Assembly: GCF_015223105.1 (NCBI RefSeq)
Contig: NZ_JADFTZ010000001.1
Coordinates: 434,001-498,000, forward strand
Direction of reading: 5' to 3'
Origin: Flavobacterium proteolyticum
GTDB lineage: Bacteria; Bacteroidota; Bacteroidia; Flavobacteriales; Flavobacteriaceae
DNA length: 64,000 nucleotides
The notes beneath the pieces are model-generated. The model was given only the letters and a program-made list of their open reading frames with translations, searched no databases and was not told the origin of the DNA. Positions 1 through 8,598 of the stretch are shown in pieces (the first letter of the stretch is position 1; each line of letters opens with the position of its first letter). The translations under genes were made by a program, and so were the position numbers.

Positions 1-88
1 TAATGATTTAGAATTTTATAACAAAGAGAAAGTAAAGTTCAATAATTTCAATAAAATGTTCCAACGTTTTGGCAGAGAAATGGAATAA
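1..88 (+). CDS. 3' end of an unidentified protein
   Basis: Only about 28 codons are inside the window, read from base 2 to the TAA at 86-88. The visible residues are polar and rich in Asn, Lys and Phe, ending MFQRFGREME. The frame is supported by its stop being followed by a strong terminator hairpin. No family can be assigned from this piece. Confidence 0.5.
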   Translation, partial: NDLEFYNKEKVKFNNFNKMFQRFGREME

Positions 89-106
89 CTAATTTCTAAA
101 ACACAA

Positions 107-148
107 AATGTTCCAAGTGAAAGAAATTTCGCTTGGAACATTTTTTTT
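107..148 (+). terminator. Rho-independent terminator
   Basis: A 16-base stem (107-122 with 127-142, one G-T pair) around a 4-base loop is followed by a T run. It ends the partial gene upstream. Confidence 0.8.
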
Positions 149-164
149 ATGCTAATTTTACAAC

Positions 165-803
165 ATGAACTTCAACTGGATAAAAACAAATAAATGGATC
201 AAAAAGATTTTCAATAATCTGGTTTGGGATATTCCAAATTTAGAGAAAAAAATCTATTTAACCTTTGATGATGGCCCAATCCCTGAAGTTACTGAATGGG
301 TTTTAGATATTTTAAAATCGGAAGACATAAAAGCCACTTTCTTTTGTATAGGTGATAACATCCAGAAACATCCAGCAATTTATAAAAGAATACTTGCTGA
401 AGGTCACCAAACCGGAAATCACACTTTCAATCATTTAAACGGTTGGAAAACTGAAACTAATCAGTATATCGAAAATTTCAAATTGTGTAAAACTGAACAC
501 TTAAAATTGAACACTGAACACTCTTTTCTATTTCGTCCTCCTTACGGAAAAATTAAACCAAGTCAATCAAAAGCAATTCGAAATTTAGGGTACAAAATAA
601 TTATGTGGGATGTGTTAAGTTATGATTTCGACTCAAACATTTCTGCAGAAAAATGTTTAGAGAATGTAATTTCAAATACACAACAAGGAAGCATTATCGT
701 ATTTCACGATAGCTTAAAAGCAGAAAAAAATCTGAAATATGCATTGCCTAAAGCAATACAAATTTTAAAAGATAAGGGGTTTGTTTTTGATGTAATTTCT
801 TAG
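165..803 (+). CDS. Polysaccharide deacetylase (NodB domain)
   Basis: A 212-residue carbohydrate esterase family 4 protein, expected to remove N-acetyl groups from peptidoglycan or another amino sugar polymer. The family motifs occur in order: TFDDGP at 33-38 (catalytic and metal Asp), GNHTFNH (His-x3-His metal site), RPPYG (catalytic Arg), and the late FHDS with the catalytic His. Almost the whole chain is the catalytic domain. No cleavable signal peptide is obvious, only a short basic/aromatic N-terminus, so the location is uncertain. The part coding KTEHLKLNTEHS contains the word GAACACT three times on a 7-base grid (495, 509, 516). The stop codon overlaps that of the convergent thioredoxin-like gene. 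Confidence 0.88.
   Translation: MNFNWIKTNKWIKKIFNNLVWDIPNLEKKIYLTFDDGPIPEVTEWVLDILKSEDIKATFFCIGDNIQKHPAIYKRILAEGHQTGNHTFNHLNGWKTETNQYIENFKLCKTEHLKLNTEHSFLFRPPYGKIKPSQSKAIRNLGYKIIMWDVLSYDFDSNISAEKCLENVISNTQQGSIIVFHDSLKAEKNLKYALPKAIQILKDKGFVFDVIS
495..522 (+). repeat. Period-7 GAACACT array inside a coding sequence
   Basis: GAACACT begins at 495, 509 and 516; the 502 slot is degenerate. The array lies in frame inside the deacetylase gene, between its metal-site His pair and the RPPYG motif. Confidence 0.6.
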
Positions 804-1096
804 GCTTGTTCTTGCACTAACGAAATTAAAGTGTTGGCATCAAGTTCGCCACTTTGTCTCCATACCATTTGACCTTCTTTGTAAATCATTAAAGTAGGCA
901 AACCTTTAATACGAAGCGCATCGGCTAATTCCTGATTTTTATCCACATCAATTTTAATTACACGAGCCTTGTCTCCTAAAGCAGCCGCAACATGACGAAT
1001 TACTTCATTCATAGCTACTGAAGGTTCATTCCACTCTGTAAAAAAATCGATTAGTACAGGTACTTGAGCATCGATAAGTTCTCCAAATTTTGACAT
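800..1096 (-). CDS. Thioredoxin-like protein lacking both active-site cysteines
   Basis: A 98-residue protein with a full thioredoxin fold pattern: VLIDFFTEW, then a conserved-looking VIKIDVDKN strand, then GLPTLMIYKEG with the cis-Pro loop. The redox motif WCGPC is replaced by WNEPS (22-26), so disulfide chemistry is not expected; a binding or chaperone-like role is inference. The ATG at 1096 is preferred over the in-frame GTG at 1135, because the promoter element at 1157-1150 would start transcription only a few bases before the GTG. The gene is convergent with the deacetylase, with overlapping stop codons. Confidence 0.85.
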   Translation of the reverse strand: MSKFGELIDAQVPVLIDFFTEWNEPSVAMNEVIRHVAAALGDKARVIKIDVDKNQELADALRIKGLPTLMIYKEGQMVWRQSGELDANTLISLVQEQA

Positions 1097-1149
1097 AAAT
1101 TGCAATTTATTAGTATCAAAAATATTAATTTTCACACGAAAATAATATA

Positions 1150-1157
1150 CAAATGTA
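1150..1157 (-). promoter_or_regulatory. Candidate -10 element for the thioredoxin-like gene
   Basis: On the minus strand the bases read TACATTTG, a match to the Bacteroidota TAnnTTTG element, 53 bases before the ATG. I see no clear TTG at the -33 spacing. Confidence 0.45.
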
Positions 1158-1171
1158 GCATTTTTACTGAA

Positions 1172-2398
1172 TTATGCTACTTTTTCTCCTTTTTTTAGTT
1201 CAATAACCGTTATTTCGGGCATAATTCCTACCCTACCAGGATAAGCATGAAAGCCAAAACCACGATTTACATAAATATATCTTCCAGCATTTTCATACAA
1301 TCCTGCCCATTGTTTGTAAACATATTGTACTGGACTCCATTTTACCCAACCTGGTATTTCTATCCCAAATTGGAATCCGTGTGTATGTCCTGATAATGTT
1401 AAATGATAATGATTGTCATCGTGCTGAATTTTCTCATCCCAATGACTCGGATCATGACTCATTACAATTTTGAAATCTTCTTTAGACAAACCTTTAGAAG
1501 CTAAATTTAAATCGCCACGTTCACCAAATTTTCTTCCCCAGTTTTCAACTCCAACGATTGCCAATTCTTGATTGTCTTTTTTGATTTTCACATGTTCGTT
1601 TAACAACAATTTAAAATCAATTTTATTATGAATCGATTTGATATTTTCAAAGTTTTGAACCTTATCTTTTTTTGATGGCCAATCTACATATTCCCCATAG
1701 TCATGATTTCCTAAAACAGAAAATTTTCCATATTTAGGATTATGAATTCCTTTGAACGTATCAATCCATGGATCCATTTCGGTAGCATGAGTATTCACAA
1801 TATCACCCGTAAACAAAACCATATCCGAATTTTGTTCATTAATCAAATCAATTGCATATTGAATTTTTTCTGCATCATCAAAACTTCCACTGTGAACATC
1901 CGAAATATGTGTAATCGTTGTTCCATCAAAAGCATCTGGCAAATCAGGAAAAAAAAGCGTTTGTCTGATTACTTTGTAATTATATTTTCCAATGGTAATT
2001 CCGTATAAAAAAGAAGCAAACGGAATAGCCGCTATTCCTAAAGCAATCTGACTCACAAAACGCCTTCTTTCTGGCAAAAAACCTTCTGAATCACTGTTAA
2101 CCAAAGAAAATAAACCCACAAAAAAACGAACAATATCTTCTCCGAATAAAATAATTGTCAATAATAACTTTGGCACATAAAGTAACAATAACAAACCAAA
2201 AGTCGTCATGGTTTGTGGCGTTTGGCCAACACTTCTGTCAAAATGATATAGTTGATAAATAATATATGCTAAGGCAATAGCAGAGGTTACATAATAAAAT
2301 ACAAAAAACCACTTTGATTTTATCAAAGTCTTAAATGCCTGAAAAGCATAGATTTCAAGAATGATTACAAATACTAAAAAAACAATCCAACGAATCAT
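1172..2398 (-). CDS. Membrane-anchored metallophosphoesterase
   Basis: About 408 residues. The N-terminal third holds several hydrophobic helices, and the C-terminal part is a calcineurin-like phosphoesterase. The metal-site motifs are in order: HISDVHSG, FTGDIVN, LGNHDYG, MSHDPSHW and SGHTHGFQFG. This arrangement resembles the YaeI/YkuE-type phosphodiesterases, but the substrate is not known from sequence. The start is the ATG at 2398 (MIRWIVF); an upstream in-frame TTG at 2416 would add six residues. The gene probably precedes the thioredoxin-like gene on the same strand, but that gene has its own promoter candidate. Confidence 0.85.
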   Translation of the reverse strand: MIRWIVFLVFVIILEIYAFQAFKTLIKSKWFFVFYYVTSAIALAYIIYQLYHFDRSVGQTPQTMTTFGLLLLLYVPKLLLTIILFGEDIVRFFVGLFSLVNSDSEGFLPERRRFVSQIALGIAAIPFASFLYGITIGKYNYKVIRQTLFFPDLPDAFDGTTITHISDVHSGSFDDAEKIQYAIDLINEQNSDMVLFTGDIVNTHATEMDPWIDTFKGIHNPKYGKFSVLGNHDYGEYVDWPSKKDKVQNFENIKSIHNKIDFKLLLNEHVKIKKDNQELAIVGVENWGRKFGERGDLNLASKGLSKEDFKIVMSHDPSHWDEKIQHDDNHYHLTLSGHTHGFQFGIEIPGWVKWSPVQYVYKQWAGLYENAGRYIYVNRGFGFHAYPGRVGIMPEITVIELKKGEKVA

Positions 2399-2466
2399 TA
2401 GCTCTTTTTTTTGCAAAGTAACTACAACTTTGTCAATTCGATACGTATTTATTAAAATTTTAACGA

Positions 2467-2505
2467 TTAAAAAAGGCTGTAAAACTAATAAGATTTACAG
2501 CCTTT
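2467..2505 (-). terminator. Terminator after the DUF4394 lipoprotein gene
   Basis: A 12-base perfect stem (2472-2483 with 2494-2505) has a six-T run on the minus strand just beyond it. Part of the stem, AAAGGCTGT, recurs in the terminator near 19880. Confidence 0.8.
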
Positions 2506-2526
2506 GAAATTAATAACTAAAACTCT

Positions 2527-4059
2527 TTAAAATCCTAAGCCAACAGCCATTGCCGAAACAGTTGGAGAGAAATTCACAACACGTGTTGCAGCTCCAGTTG
2601 TTAGATTAATTCTATAAACAGCTTGTGTACCATTTACTGTTAAAATTGAGAAGGCTTCATTACTATTTCCACCAATATCAAATCCGTTAATTGAAGAAGC
2701 TGTTACACCTAAACTTCCCACTAAAACTAAAGTTCCATTATTTGGTGGATTTTGCAAATATAAATTGTTATTACTAGTGTCAATTACAAAAAGTTGCGTA
2801 GCTGTTGATAGAGCAAAATTATTAGTATAGGCAGCAGCAGTTACTGATGGTGTTCCTGGATTTAAGTTTCCATCAGTTGCTACAACTGTTCCTAAATCTG
2901 GGTGTAAACGTAAGTTTTGTCCTGTATTGCTAACTAAGCGAATTCTATCCACTGTTGGGTTAAAATCAAAACCAAAATCTGTACCAGAAAGCGCCGGAGT
3001 CAACCCAGAACCTACAGCCGTTACTTGACCATTAGCCGTATTAATTGTTAACAATCTACTTTGATTTGTAACTGCATACAAAGCACCATTTGCTGGTCTG
3101 AAATCTAATCCTACGATTTGTTCGTTAGCATTCATACCAGTTAAGACAATTGAATTAGATGAACCTAGAATTGGATGAATTCTATATAACATATTTGATG
3201 TTGATGTTGCATAAGCAATTGGTTTCGATTTAAAAGCAACCTCTACAATTTGTTGAGAAAAAGTTCCAATCCAAGTAGCTTTTCCAGACATTAAACTGAT
3301 TGTATATAATCTTGATTCATTATTTTTATTATTCACTGCCATTGCATAGTTGGAATCTGGTAAAATATCCAATCCTCCTACACCTTCAAAATCTACTTCT
3401 AAAGCCCCTACAAGTTCTAAAGCCCCATTATTTGGTGGGTTTTGAAGATATAACTTGTCAGTAGTATAATCAATATCATACAACATAGTTGCTGTACTTC
3501 CCGCAAAACTGTTTGTATAACCAACTGCTTCAATTTTAGTATTCATAACACCATTGATACTACCATCTGTAGCCACAACTGTTCCCAACTCTGGATGTAA
3601 TCTTAAATTTTGACCATTATTAGAAACTAAGCGAATTCTATCTACTGTTGGATTAAAATCAATTGAACTTGAAGTTCCTTCAATCTGTGGTGAAAATGAA
3701 GCTGCACCTATTGGAGTTGCCAAACCAGAAGTTTCATTAATAATGTACAAACGGCTAGTAGAACCTAAACCATACAATTGACCTGTAGCAGGTCTGTAAT
3801 CAATACTCAAAATGTTTTCTCCTGATTGTAATCCGGTAATTGTTAGATTACGAATAGGAGCTTCCAAATTTCTAGCATTAAAATAGTAAATTTTGTTATC
3901 ATTAGTTAGTGCAGTAAAATTTACCAAAGGAGCCACTTCAGGCATTGGAGTTGGTTCTGGTTGTGGCATTGGAGCAGTATCATCATCAGAACATGCTACA
4001 AAAATTGTCAAAAGACTCATCAGTAAAACTGATTTCAGAGGGAATAAAATTTGTCTCAT
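2527..4059 (-). CDS. Surface lipoprotein with two DUF4394 domains
   Basis: About 510 residues. The signal peptide ends in a lipobox with Cys (LTIFVAC) followed by SDDD, an acidic stretch like the lipoprotein export signal known in Bacteroidota, so the outer surface is likely. A Pro-rich linker follows, then two homologous halves, each with the DUF4394 pattern: a RPA(T/N)G block, LYxIN strands, and FNPTVDRIRLVSN followed by NLRLHPxLGTVVATDG. The repeats suggest a beta-propeller-like shape; the function is unknown. ATG 4059 is chosen; a GTG at 4080 is in frame. The gene is divergent from polA. Confidence 0.8.
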   Translation of the reverse strand: MRQILFPLKSVLLMSLLTIFVACSDDDTAPMPQPEPTPMPEVAPLVNFTALTNDNKIYYFNARNLEAPIRNLTITGLQSGENILSIDYRPATGQLYGLGSTSRLYIINETSGLATPIGAASFSPQIEGTSSSIDFNPTVDRIRLVSNNGQNLRLHPELGTVVATDGSINGVMNTKIEAVGYTNSFAGSTATMLYDIDYTTDKLYLQNPPNNGALELVGALEVDFEGVGGLDILPDSNYAMAVNNKNNESRLYTISLMSGKATWIGTFSQQIVEVAFKSKPIAYATSTSNMLYRIHPILGSSNSIVLTGMNANEQIVGLDFRPANGALYAVTNQSRLLTINTANGQVTAVGSGLTPALSGTDFGFDFNPTVDRIRLVSNTGQNLRLHPDLGTVVATDGNLNPGTPSVTAAAYTNNFALSTATQLFVIDTSNNNLYLQNPPNNGTLVLVGSLGVTASSINGFDIGGNSNEAFSILTVNGTQAVYRINLTTGAATRVVNFSPTVSAMAVGLGF

Positions 4060-4164
4060 AATTAATTTGTTTTTCTTCACTTACGAAAAACATGAAATCA
4101 TGGTTTTATTTTATGAGATTTTTTCTGTAATAAACAAAAAAGACCAAAAACACATATATTTTTA

Positions 4165-4172
4165 TAACTTTG
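4165..4172 (+). promoter_or_regulatory. Candidate -10 element for polA
   Basis: TAACTTTG matches TAnnTTTG and ends 23 bases before the chosen ATG. It argues that transcription starts downstream of the long upstream reading-frame extension. No good -33 TTG is visible. Confidence 0.55.
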
Positions 4173-4195
4173 AAAAATTAAAGAACACCAATATT

Positions 4196-7048
4196 ATGTC
4201 ACAAAAACGCCTTTTTTTACTCGATGCTTACGCCTTAATTTTCAGAGGTTACTATGCTTTTATAAAAAATCCTCGTATCAATTCGAAAGGAATGGATACT
4301 TCTGCCATTATGGGATTCATGAATTCTTTAATGGATGTAATTAAACGCGAAAAACCTGACCATTTAGCCGTAGCATTTGATAAAGGCGGAAGTGATTACC
4401 GTTTCGAAATGTATCAAGAATACAAAGCGCATCGTGACGAAACACCTGAAGCGATTAAAATTGCTGTTCCCTATATTCAAGAATTGTTGAAAGCAATGCA
4501 CATTCCAATTATCGAAAAAGCAGGTTTTGAAGCAGATGATTTGATTGGGACATTAGCCAAACAAGCCGAAAAAGAAGGTTTTCAAGTGTTCATGGTAACG
4601 CCAGATAAGGATTTTGCCCAATTGGTTTCGGAAAATATTTTCATGTACAAACCTGCCCGAATGGGGAATGATATCGAAATCTGGGGAATTCCTGAAGTCT
4701 TAGAAAAATTTGAAATCGAGCGTCCTGACCAAGTAATAGATTTCTTAGGAATGATGGGTGATTCTGCCGATAATATTCCAGGATTGCCTGGTGTGGGAGA
4801 AAAAACAGCTAAGAAATTCTTAGCAGAATATGGCACTTTAGAGAATTTATTAGCTAACACGCACCAATTGAAAGGCGCGATGAAAGATAAAATCGAAGCC
4901 AACAAAGAATTAGGGCTTTTATCTAAAAAGTTAGCTACTATCCTACTCGATTGTCCGGTGACTTTTGATGCGGATGATTTTGAATTATCAAAACCAGATG
5001 TGGAGAAAACCGATGCTTTGTTTCAGGAATTAGAATTCCGCCAAATGAAAGCGCAGTTTGATAAATTATTTGGTTCAGGTAAAGAATATGATGAAATTGA
5101 CACTAACGGAACAACTTCAGATTCGCCACAACCCACTAAAAAATCTCCTGCAAAAAAATCAAACGAAGATCAATTCGACTTATTTGGTTTTAGCGATGAA
5201 TCGGATGAACCAACTGCGAATCATTCGTATTATGCTACATTAGAAAATACAACGCATTTCTACCAAATAGTTCAAGGTGATTTGCCAGTAAAATTGTTAA
5301 TGCAGAATTTATTAAATCAAACTTCGGTTTGTTTTGATACGGAAACTACTGGAATTGACGCTTTGAATGCTGAATTAGTAGGAATGTCATTCTCTTTTGA
5401 AAAAAGAAAAGGATTTTATGTTCCGTTTCCAGAAAATCAGGAGGAAGCCCAAACGTTAATTGAAAAATTCAGACCATTCTTCGAAAATGAAAGCATCGAA
5501 AAAATCGGTCAGAATATGAAATACGACTTGAAAATTCTTTCGAATTACAACATTCAAGTCAAAGGGAAATTATTCGATACCATGATTGCGCATTATCTGA
5601 TTAATCCAGATATGCGTCATAATATGGATGTGTTATCGGAAACCTATTTGAAATATGCTCCAAAATCGATTGAAACTTTAATTGGTAAAAAAGGGAAAAA
5701 TCAATTGTCGATGCGTGATGTTCCTTTGGAAGACATCAAAGAATATGCGACTGAAGATGCTGATATTACTTTTCAATTGAAGGAACATTTCCAACCAATT
5801 TTAGAAAAAGTAGGTACGAAAAAATTGTTTGACGAAATCGAAATTCCGTTAGTTCCTGTTTTAGCGGATATGGAAAAAGAAGGAATTCGCTTAGATGTAG
5901 ATTTTCTAAAAAGTATGTCGGTTGACATGCAAAAAGAAATCGATGCGTTAGAACAACAAATTTATGAAACCGCTGGTGAGAAATTCAATTTAGCTTCTCC
6001 AAAACAGTTGGGCGATATTTTATTCGACAAACTAAAAATTGGTGGCGCGAAACAAAAGAAAACTAAAACCGGTCAATATGCCACTGGCGAAGAAGTGTTG
6101 AGTTATTTGGCAAATGAAAATCAAATTGTGCGAGATATTTTAGAATGGCGTCAAATGGTGAAATTACAAAGTACGTATATTGATGCTTTACCAAACCAAG
6201 TCGACAAAAAAACAGGTCGCGTTCACACCGATTATATGCAAACGGTTGCCGCTACAGGTCGTTTGAGTTCGAACAATCCGAATTTACAAAACATTCCAAT
6301 TCGTACCGAAAGAGGAAGACAAATTAGAAAAGCCTTCATTGCTCGCGATGAAAACTATACCTTACTTTCTGCCGATTATTCTCAAATTGAATTGCGTATT
6401 ATTGCCGCTTTATGTGGTGAAGAAAACATGATTAAAGCATTTCAAAATCACGAAGACATTCACAAAAGTACGGCTGCAAAAGTGTTCAATGTTCCTTTAG
6501 ATGAAGTGACAAAAGAGCAAAGAAGTCACGCCAAAACCGTAAACTTCGGAATTATTTATGGTGTTTCAGCTTTTGGATTGAGCAACCAAACTAACTTATC
6601 TCGAAAAGAAAGTGCGGAATTAATTGAAGCGTATTACAAAACGTATCCAAGATTAAAATCGTTCATTCAAGAACAAGTTGATTTTGCTAGAGAAAACGGT
6701 TATGTAGAAACTATTTCAGGAAGAAGACGTTATTTAAAAGACATCAACTCAGCCAACGCAATTGTTCGTGGCGGTGCGGAACGAAATGCGGTGAATGCTC
6801 CAATTCAAGGTTCGGCTGCGGATATTATCAAAATTGCGATGATTAACATTCATAAAAAACTGACTTCTGAAAATTGGAAATCAAAAATGTTATTGCAAGT
6901 ACATGACGAATTAGTATTTGATGTGCACAACTCCGAATTAGAAAAAATTCAACCAATGATTAAACATGAAATGGAAAATGCCTTCAAAATGGCAGTTCCG
7001 TTAGATGTGGAAATTGGATTGGGCAAGAATTGGTTGGAAGCGCATTAG
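4196..7048 (+). CDS. polA: DNA polymerase I
   Basis: A 950-residue polymerase for Okazaki-fragment processing and repair. All three modules are present. The 5' nuclease/flap domain covers about 1-290, with TPDKDFAQLV and GDSADNIPGLPGVGEKTA. The 3'-5' exonuclease has intact catalytic motifs: DTETTG with D381/E383, then GQNMKYDLKIL, then YATEDADITF, so proofreading is predicted. The polymerase domain has motif A SADYSQIELR (D727), motif B with KTVNFGIIYG, and motif C QVHDELVFD (D904). The frame is open for about 100 codons upstream, but the ATG at 4196 is chosen because the protein then begins MSQKRLFLLDAYALIFRG as the family does. Confidence 0.97.
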   Translation: MSQKRLFLLDAYALIFRGYYAFIKNPRINSKGMDTSAIMGFMNSLMDVIKREKPDHLAVAFDKGGSDYRFEMYQEYKAHRDETPEAIKIAVPYIQELLKAMHIPIIEKAGFEADDLIGTLAKQAEKEGFQVFMVTPDKDFAQLVSENIFMYKPARMGNDIEIWGIPEVLEKFEIERPDQVIDFLGMMGDSADNIPGLPGVGEKTAKKFLAEYGTLENLLANTHQLKGAMKDKIEANKELGLLSKKLATILLDCPVTFDADDFELSKPDVEKTDALFQELEFRQMKAQFDKLFGSGKEYDEIDTNGTTSDSPQPTKKSPAKKSNEDQFDLFGFSDESDEPTANHSYYATLENTTHFYQIVQGDLPVKLLMQNLLNQTSVCFDTETTGIDALNAELVGMSFSFEKRKGFYVPFPENQEEAQTLIEKFRPFFENESIEKIGQNMKYDLKILSNYNIQVKGKLFDTMIAHYLINPDMRHNMDVLSETYLKYAPKSIETLIGKKGKNQLSMRDVPLEDIKEYATEDADITFQLKEHFQPILEKVGTKKLFDEIEIPLVPVLADMEKEGIRLDVDFLKSMSVDMQKEIDALEQQIYETAGEKFNLASPKQLGDILFDKLKIGGAKQKKTKTGQYATGEEVLSYLANENQIVRDILEWRQMVKLQSTYIDALPNQVDKKTGRVHTDYMQTVAATGRLSSNNPNLQNIPIRTERGRQIRKAFIARDENYTLLSADYSQIELRIIAALCGEENMIKAFQNHEDIHKSTAAKVFNVPLDEVTKEQRSHAKTVNFGIIYGVSAFGLSNQTNLSRKESAELIEAYYKTYPRLKSFIQEQVDFARENGYVETISGRRRYLKDINSANAIVRGGAERNAVNAPIQGSAADIIKIAMINIHKKLTSENWKSKMLLQVHDELVFDVHNSELEKIQPMIKHEMENAFKMAVPLDVEIGLGKNWLEAH

Positions 7049-7057
7049 GAAAGTGTT

Positions 7058-7080
7058 CAGTGGACAGTAGCAGTTGGTAG
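7058..7080 (+). repeat. Short CAGT word array after polA
   Basis: CAGT occurs at 7058, 7065 and 7071 (steps of 7 and 6) directly after the polA stop. It uses the same word as the array near 46330. Confidence 0.4.
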
Positions 7081-7113
7081 TTTATAAAAACAATTAAAAA
7101 CAAATATTTAGAT

Positions 7114-7536
7114 ATGAAGAAAATTTTATTAGTAGCCGTTTTAGCAATTTTGGCTTCATGTGAAAACATTACAACAAAAAACAATGCTCCTGAAGATATT
7201 GAATTTGCTAAAGAATTAGCAACTAAATTTTATGAAGAATTATCTAATAAAGACACAACCAAAATTAGTAGTTACTTAGACAAATCTATTCCTAAAGAAG
7301 AACTTGGCAAATTAGTCAATAAAAACCTACAAGACTATGGGGAAATAATTAAAGTTGACATCAATAAAACTCAAACTTCTAGCGTAACAAAAAATGATGT
7401 TAATGAGACAAAATATAGTATGGAAATATTAACCATTTACCAAAAAGGCAAAACTCTTGATGAGATTTCATTTACAAAAGACAACAATAAAGGAATCACA
7501 CTAAATTCATATTTAGTCCATGAGGTAATTGAATAA
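7114..7536 (+). CDS. Small lipoprotein of unknown function
   Basis: A 140-residue protein with a lipoprotein signal peptide: basic start, hydrophobic core, and lipobox LASC with Cys16. The mature part (FAKELATKFYEELSNKDTTKISSYLD) has the look of small NTF2/DUF3887-like domains, in which a helix pair precedes a curved sheet, but this is only a weak resemblance. The gene stands alone between polA and the arsR-type gene and ends in a terminator. Confidence 0.7.
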   Translation: MKKILLVAVLAILASCENITTKNNAPEDIEFAKELATKFYEELSNKDTTKISSYLDKSIPKEELGKLVNKNLQDYGEIIKVDINKTQTSSVTKNDVNETKYSMEILTIYQKGKTLDEISFTKDNNKGITLNSYLVHEVIE

Positions 7537-7558
7537 GAAGTCTCAAATATTTATTACA

Positions 7559-7597
7559 AACCCGATACGTTTCAAAACCTATCGGGTTAATTTTTTT
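7559..7597 (+). terminator. Terminator after the small lipoprotein gene
   Basis: Nine-base perfect stem AACCCGATA/TATCGGGTT (7559-7567 with 7580-7588), followed by a seven-T run. Confidence 0.85.
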
Positions 7598-7621
7598 AAA
7601 ATCATTTTGCCATTTCAAATA

Positions 7622-7645
7622 ATATTTAGATATTTGTCTAAATAT
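7622..7645. promoter_or_regulatory. Palindromic operator candidate for the ArsR-type regulator
   Basis: Perfect nine-base arms ATATTTAGA and TCTAAATAT flank a six-base centre, ending 10 bases before the regulator start codon. Position and symmetry fit the autoregulatory operator of a dimeric ArsR/SdpR repressor. Confidence 0.65.
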
Positions 7646-7655
7646 ATAAATTAAT

Positions 7656-7910
7656 ATGAACGCAATTTTTAAAGCCTTAAACGACGAAACCAGAAGAGAT
7701 ATTCTGGAATTGCTGCGCAAACAGGAAATGACGGCTGGCGATATTGCGGACCAATTTCATATTTCAAAACCCAGTATTTCGCATCATTTGGATATTTTAA
7801 AACGTGCCGATTTAGTCACGAGCGAGAAAAAAGGGCAATTTGTAGTCTATTCGTTAAACACTACAATTGTTGATGATATTTTACAATGGATTATTACTCT
7901 AAAAAAATAA
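7656..7910 (+). CDS. ArsR-family repressor, SdpR-like
   Basis: An 84-residue winged helix protein. The helix-turn-helix core is MTAGDIADQFHISKPSISHHLDILKRADLV, followed by the wing EKKGQFVVYSL. There is no metal-binding Cys motif, as in the SdpR-type autorepressors. It lies two bases before an SdpI-family gene, the same order as sdpR-sdpI in Bacillus, where the membrane protein both confers immunity and sequesters the repressor. A perfect palindrome lies just upstream. That the pair senses something at the membrane is inference. Confidence 0.85.
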   Translation: MNAIFKALNDETRRDILELLRKQEMTAGDIADQFHISKPSISHHLDILKRADLVTSEKKGQFVVYSLNTTIVDDILQWIITLKK

Positions 7911-7912
7911 TT

Positions 7913-8554
7913 ATGGAAAAGTTGAAAAAAGAAATTCCGTTTTTAGCAATTGCTATAATTCCTTTTGCTTATCTAATTTACATTTGGAATCGTTTACCAG
8001 AAAAAATTCCAATGCATTGGAATGGTTCTGGAGAAATTGATCGTTATGGTGATAAAAAAGAACTTCTTGTAATGTTATTTATGCTAGTTGGAATCACTTA
8101 TTTTGTTTTTCTTATTATTCCGTCTATTGACCCAAAACAAAAATTACAAAACATGGGCAACAAACTGAATAATTTACGAATGATTCTAACTTTATTCATG
8201 TCGGGTTTAGCGGTTTTTATTTTGTACAGTGTGCAACAAAAAAGTAGTAATCCAGGATTTGTGTTTGCTATTATTGGCTTGCTTTTTGCTTTCTTAGGTA
8301 ATTATTTCAAAACCATAAAACCGAATTATTTCATTGGGATAAAAACACCTTGGACGTTAGAAAACGAAGAAGTTTGGAAAAAAACACATGAATTGGGCGG
8401 AAAACTATGGTTTGTAGGCGGACTTTTAATGGCATTGACATTTGTATTGCCAAATGAAATGCAACTATATACTTTTTTAGGAATTACTGCCGTTATTAGT
8501 ATTGTTCCTATTGTTTATTCGTATTTGGAATTCAAAAAAATCAAAAATCAGTAA
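7913..8554 (+). CDS. SdpI-family membrane protein
   Basis: 213 residues with an N-terminal DUF1648 domain, recognisable by LPEKIPMHWNGSGEIDRYGDK, followed by an SdpI domain with about six membrane helices and the typical KPNYFIGIKTPWTLENEEVWKKTH segment. In Bacillus subtilis SdpI gives immunity to the SdpC toxin and binds SdpR; here no SdpC-like toxin gene is visible. The ATG at 7913 is preferred; an earlier start would overlap the repressor gene. It is probably one operon with the repressor, the serine hydrolase and the following membrane protein. Confidence 0.85.
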   Translation: MEKLKKEIPFLAIAIIPFAYLIYIWNRLPEKIPMHWNGSGEIDRYGDKKELLVMLFMLVGITYFVFLIIPSIDPKQKLQNMGNKLNNLRMILTLFMSGLAVFILYSVQQKSSNPGFVFAIIGLLFAFLGNYFKTIKPNYFIGIKTPWTLENEEVWKKTHELGGKLWFVGGLLMALTFVLPNEMQLYTFLGITAVISIVPIVYSYLEFKKIKNQ

Positions 8555-8598
8555 CAAAATACTATCTTAACTACTAATTAAAAAAAAACAGAAACACC

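Noticed and set aside
800-1096. Thioredoxin pseudogene
   Set aside because: The reading frame is intact and only the two cysteines are changed, with good conservation elsewhere.
3893-4195. An upstream open extension of about 100 codons before DNA polymerase I
   Set aside because: The residues do not resemble the family and part of it is antisense to the DUF4394 gene. A -10 element at 4165 and the conserved start MSQKRLFLLDAY favour 4196.
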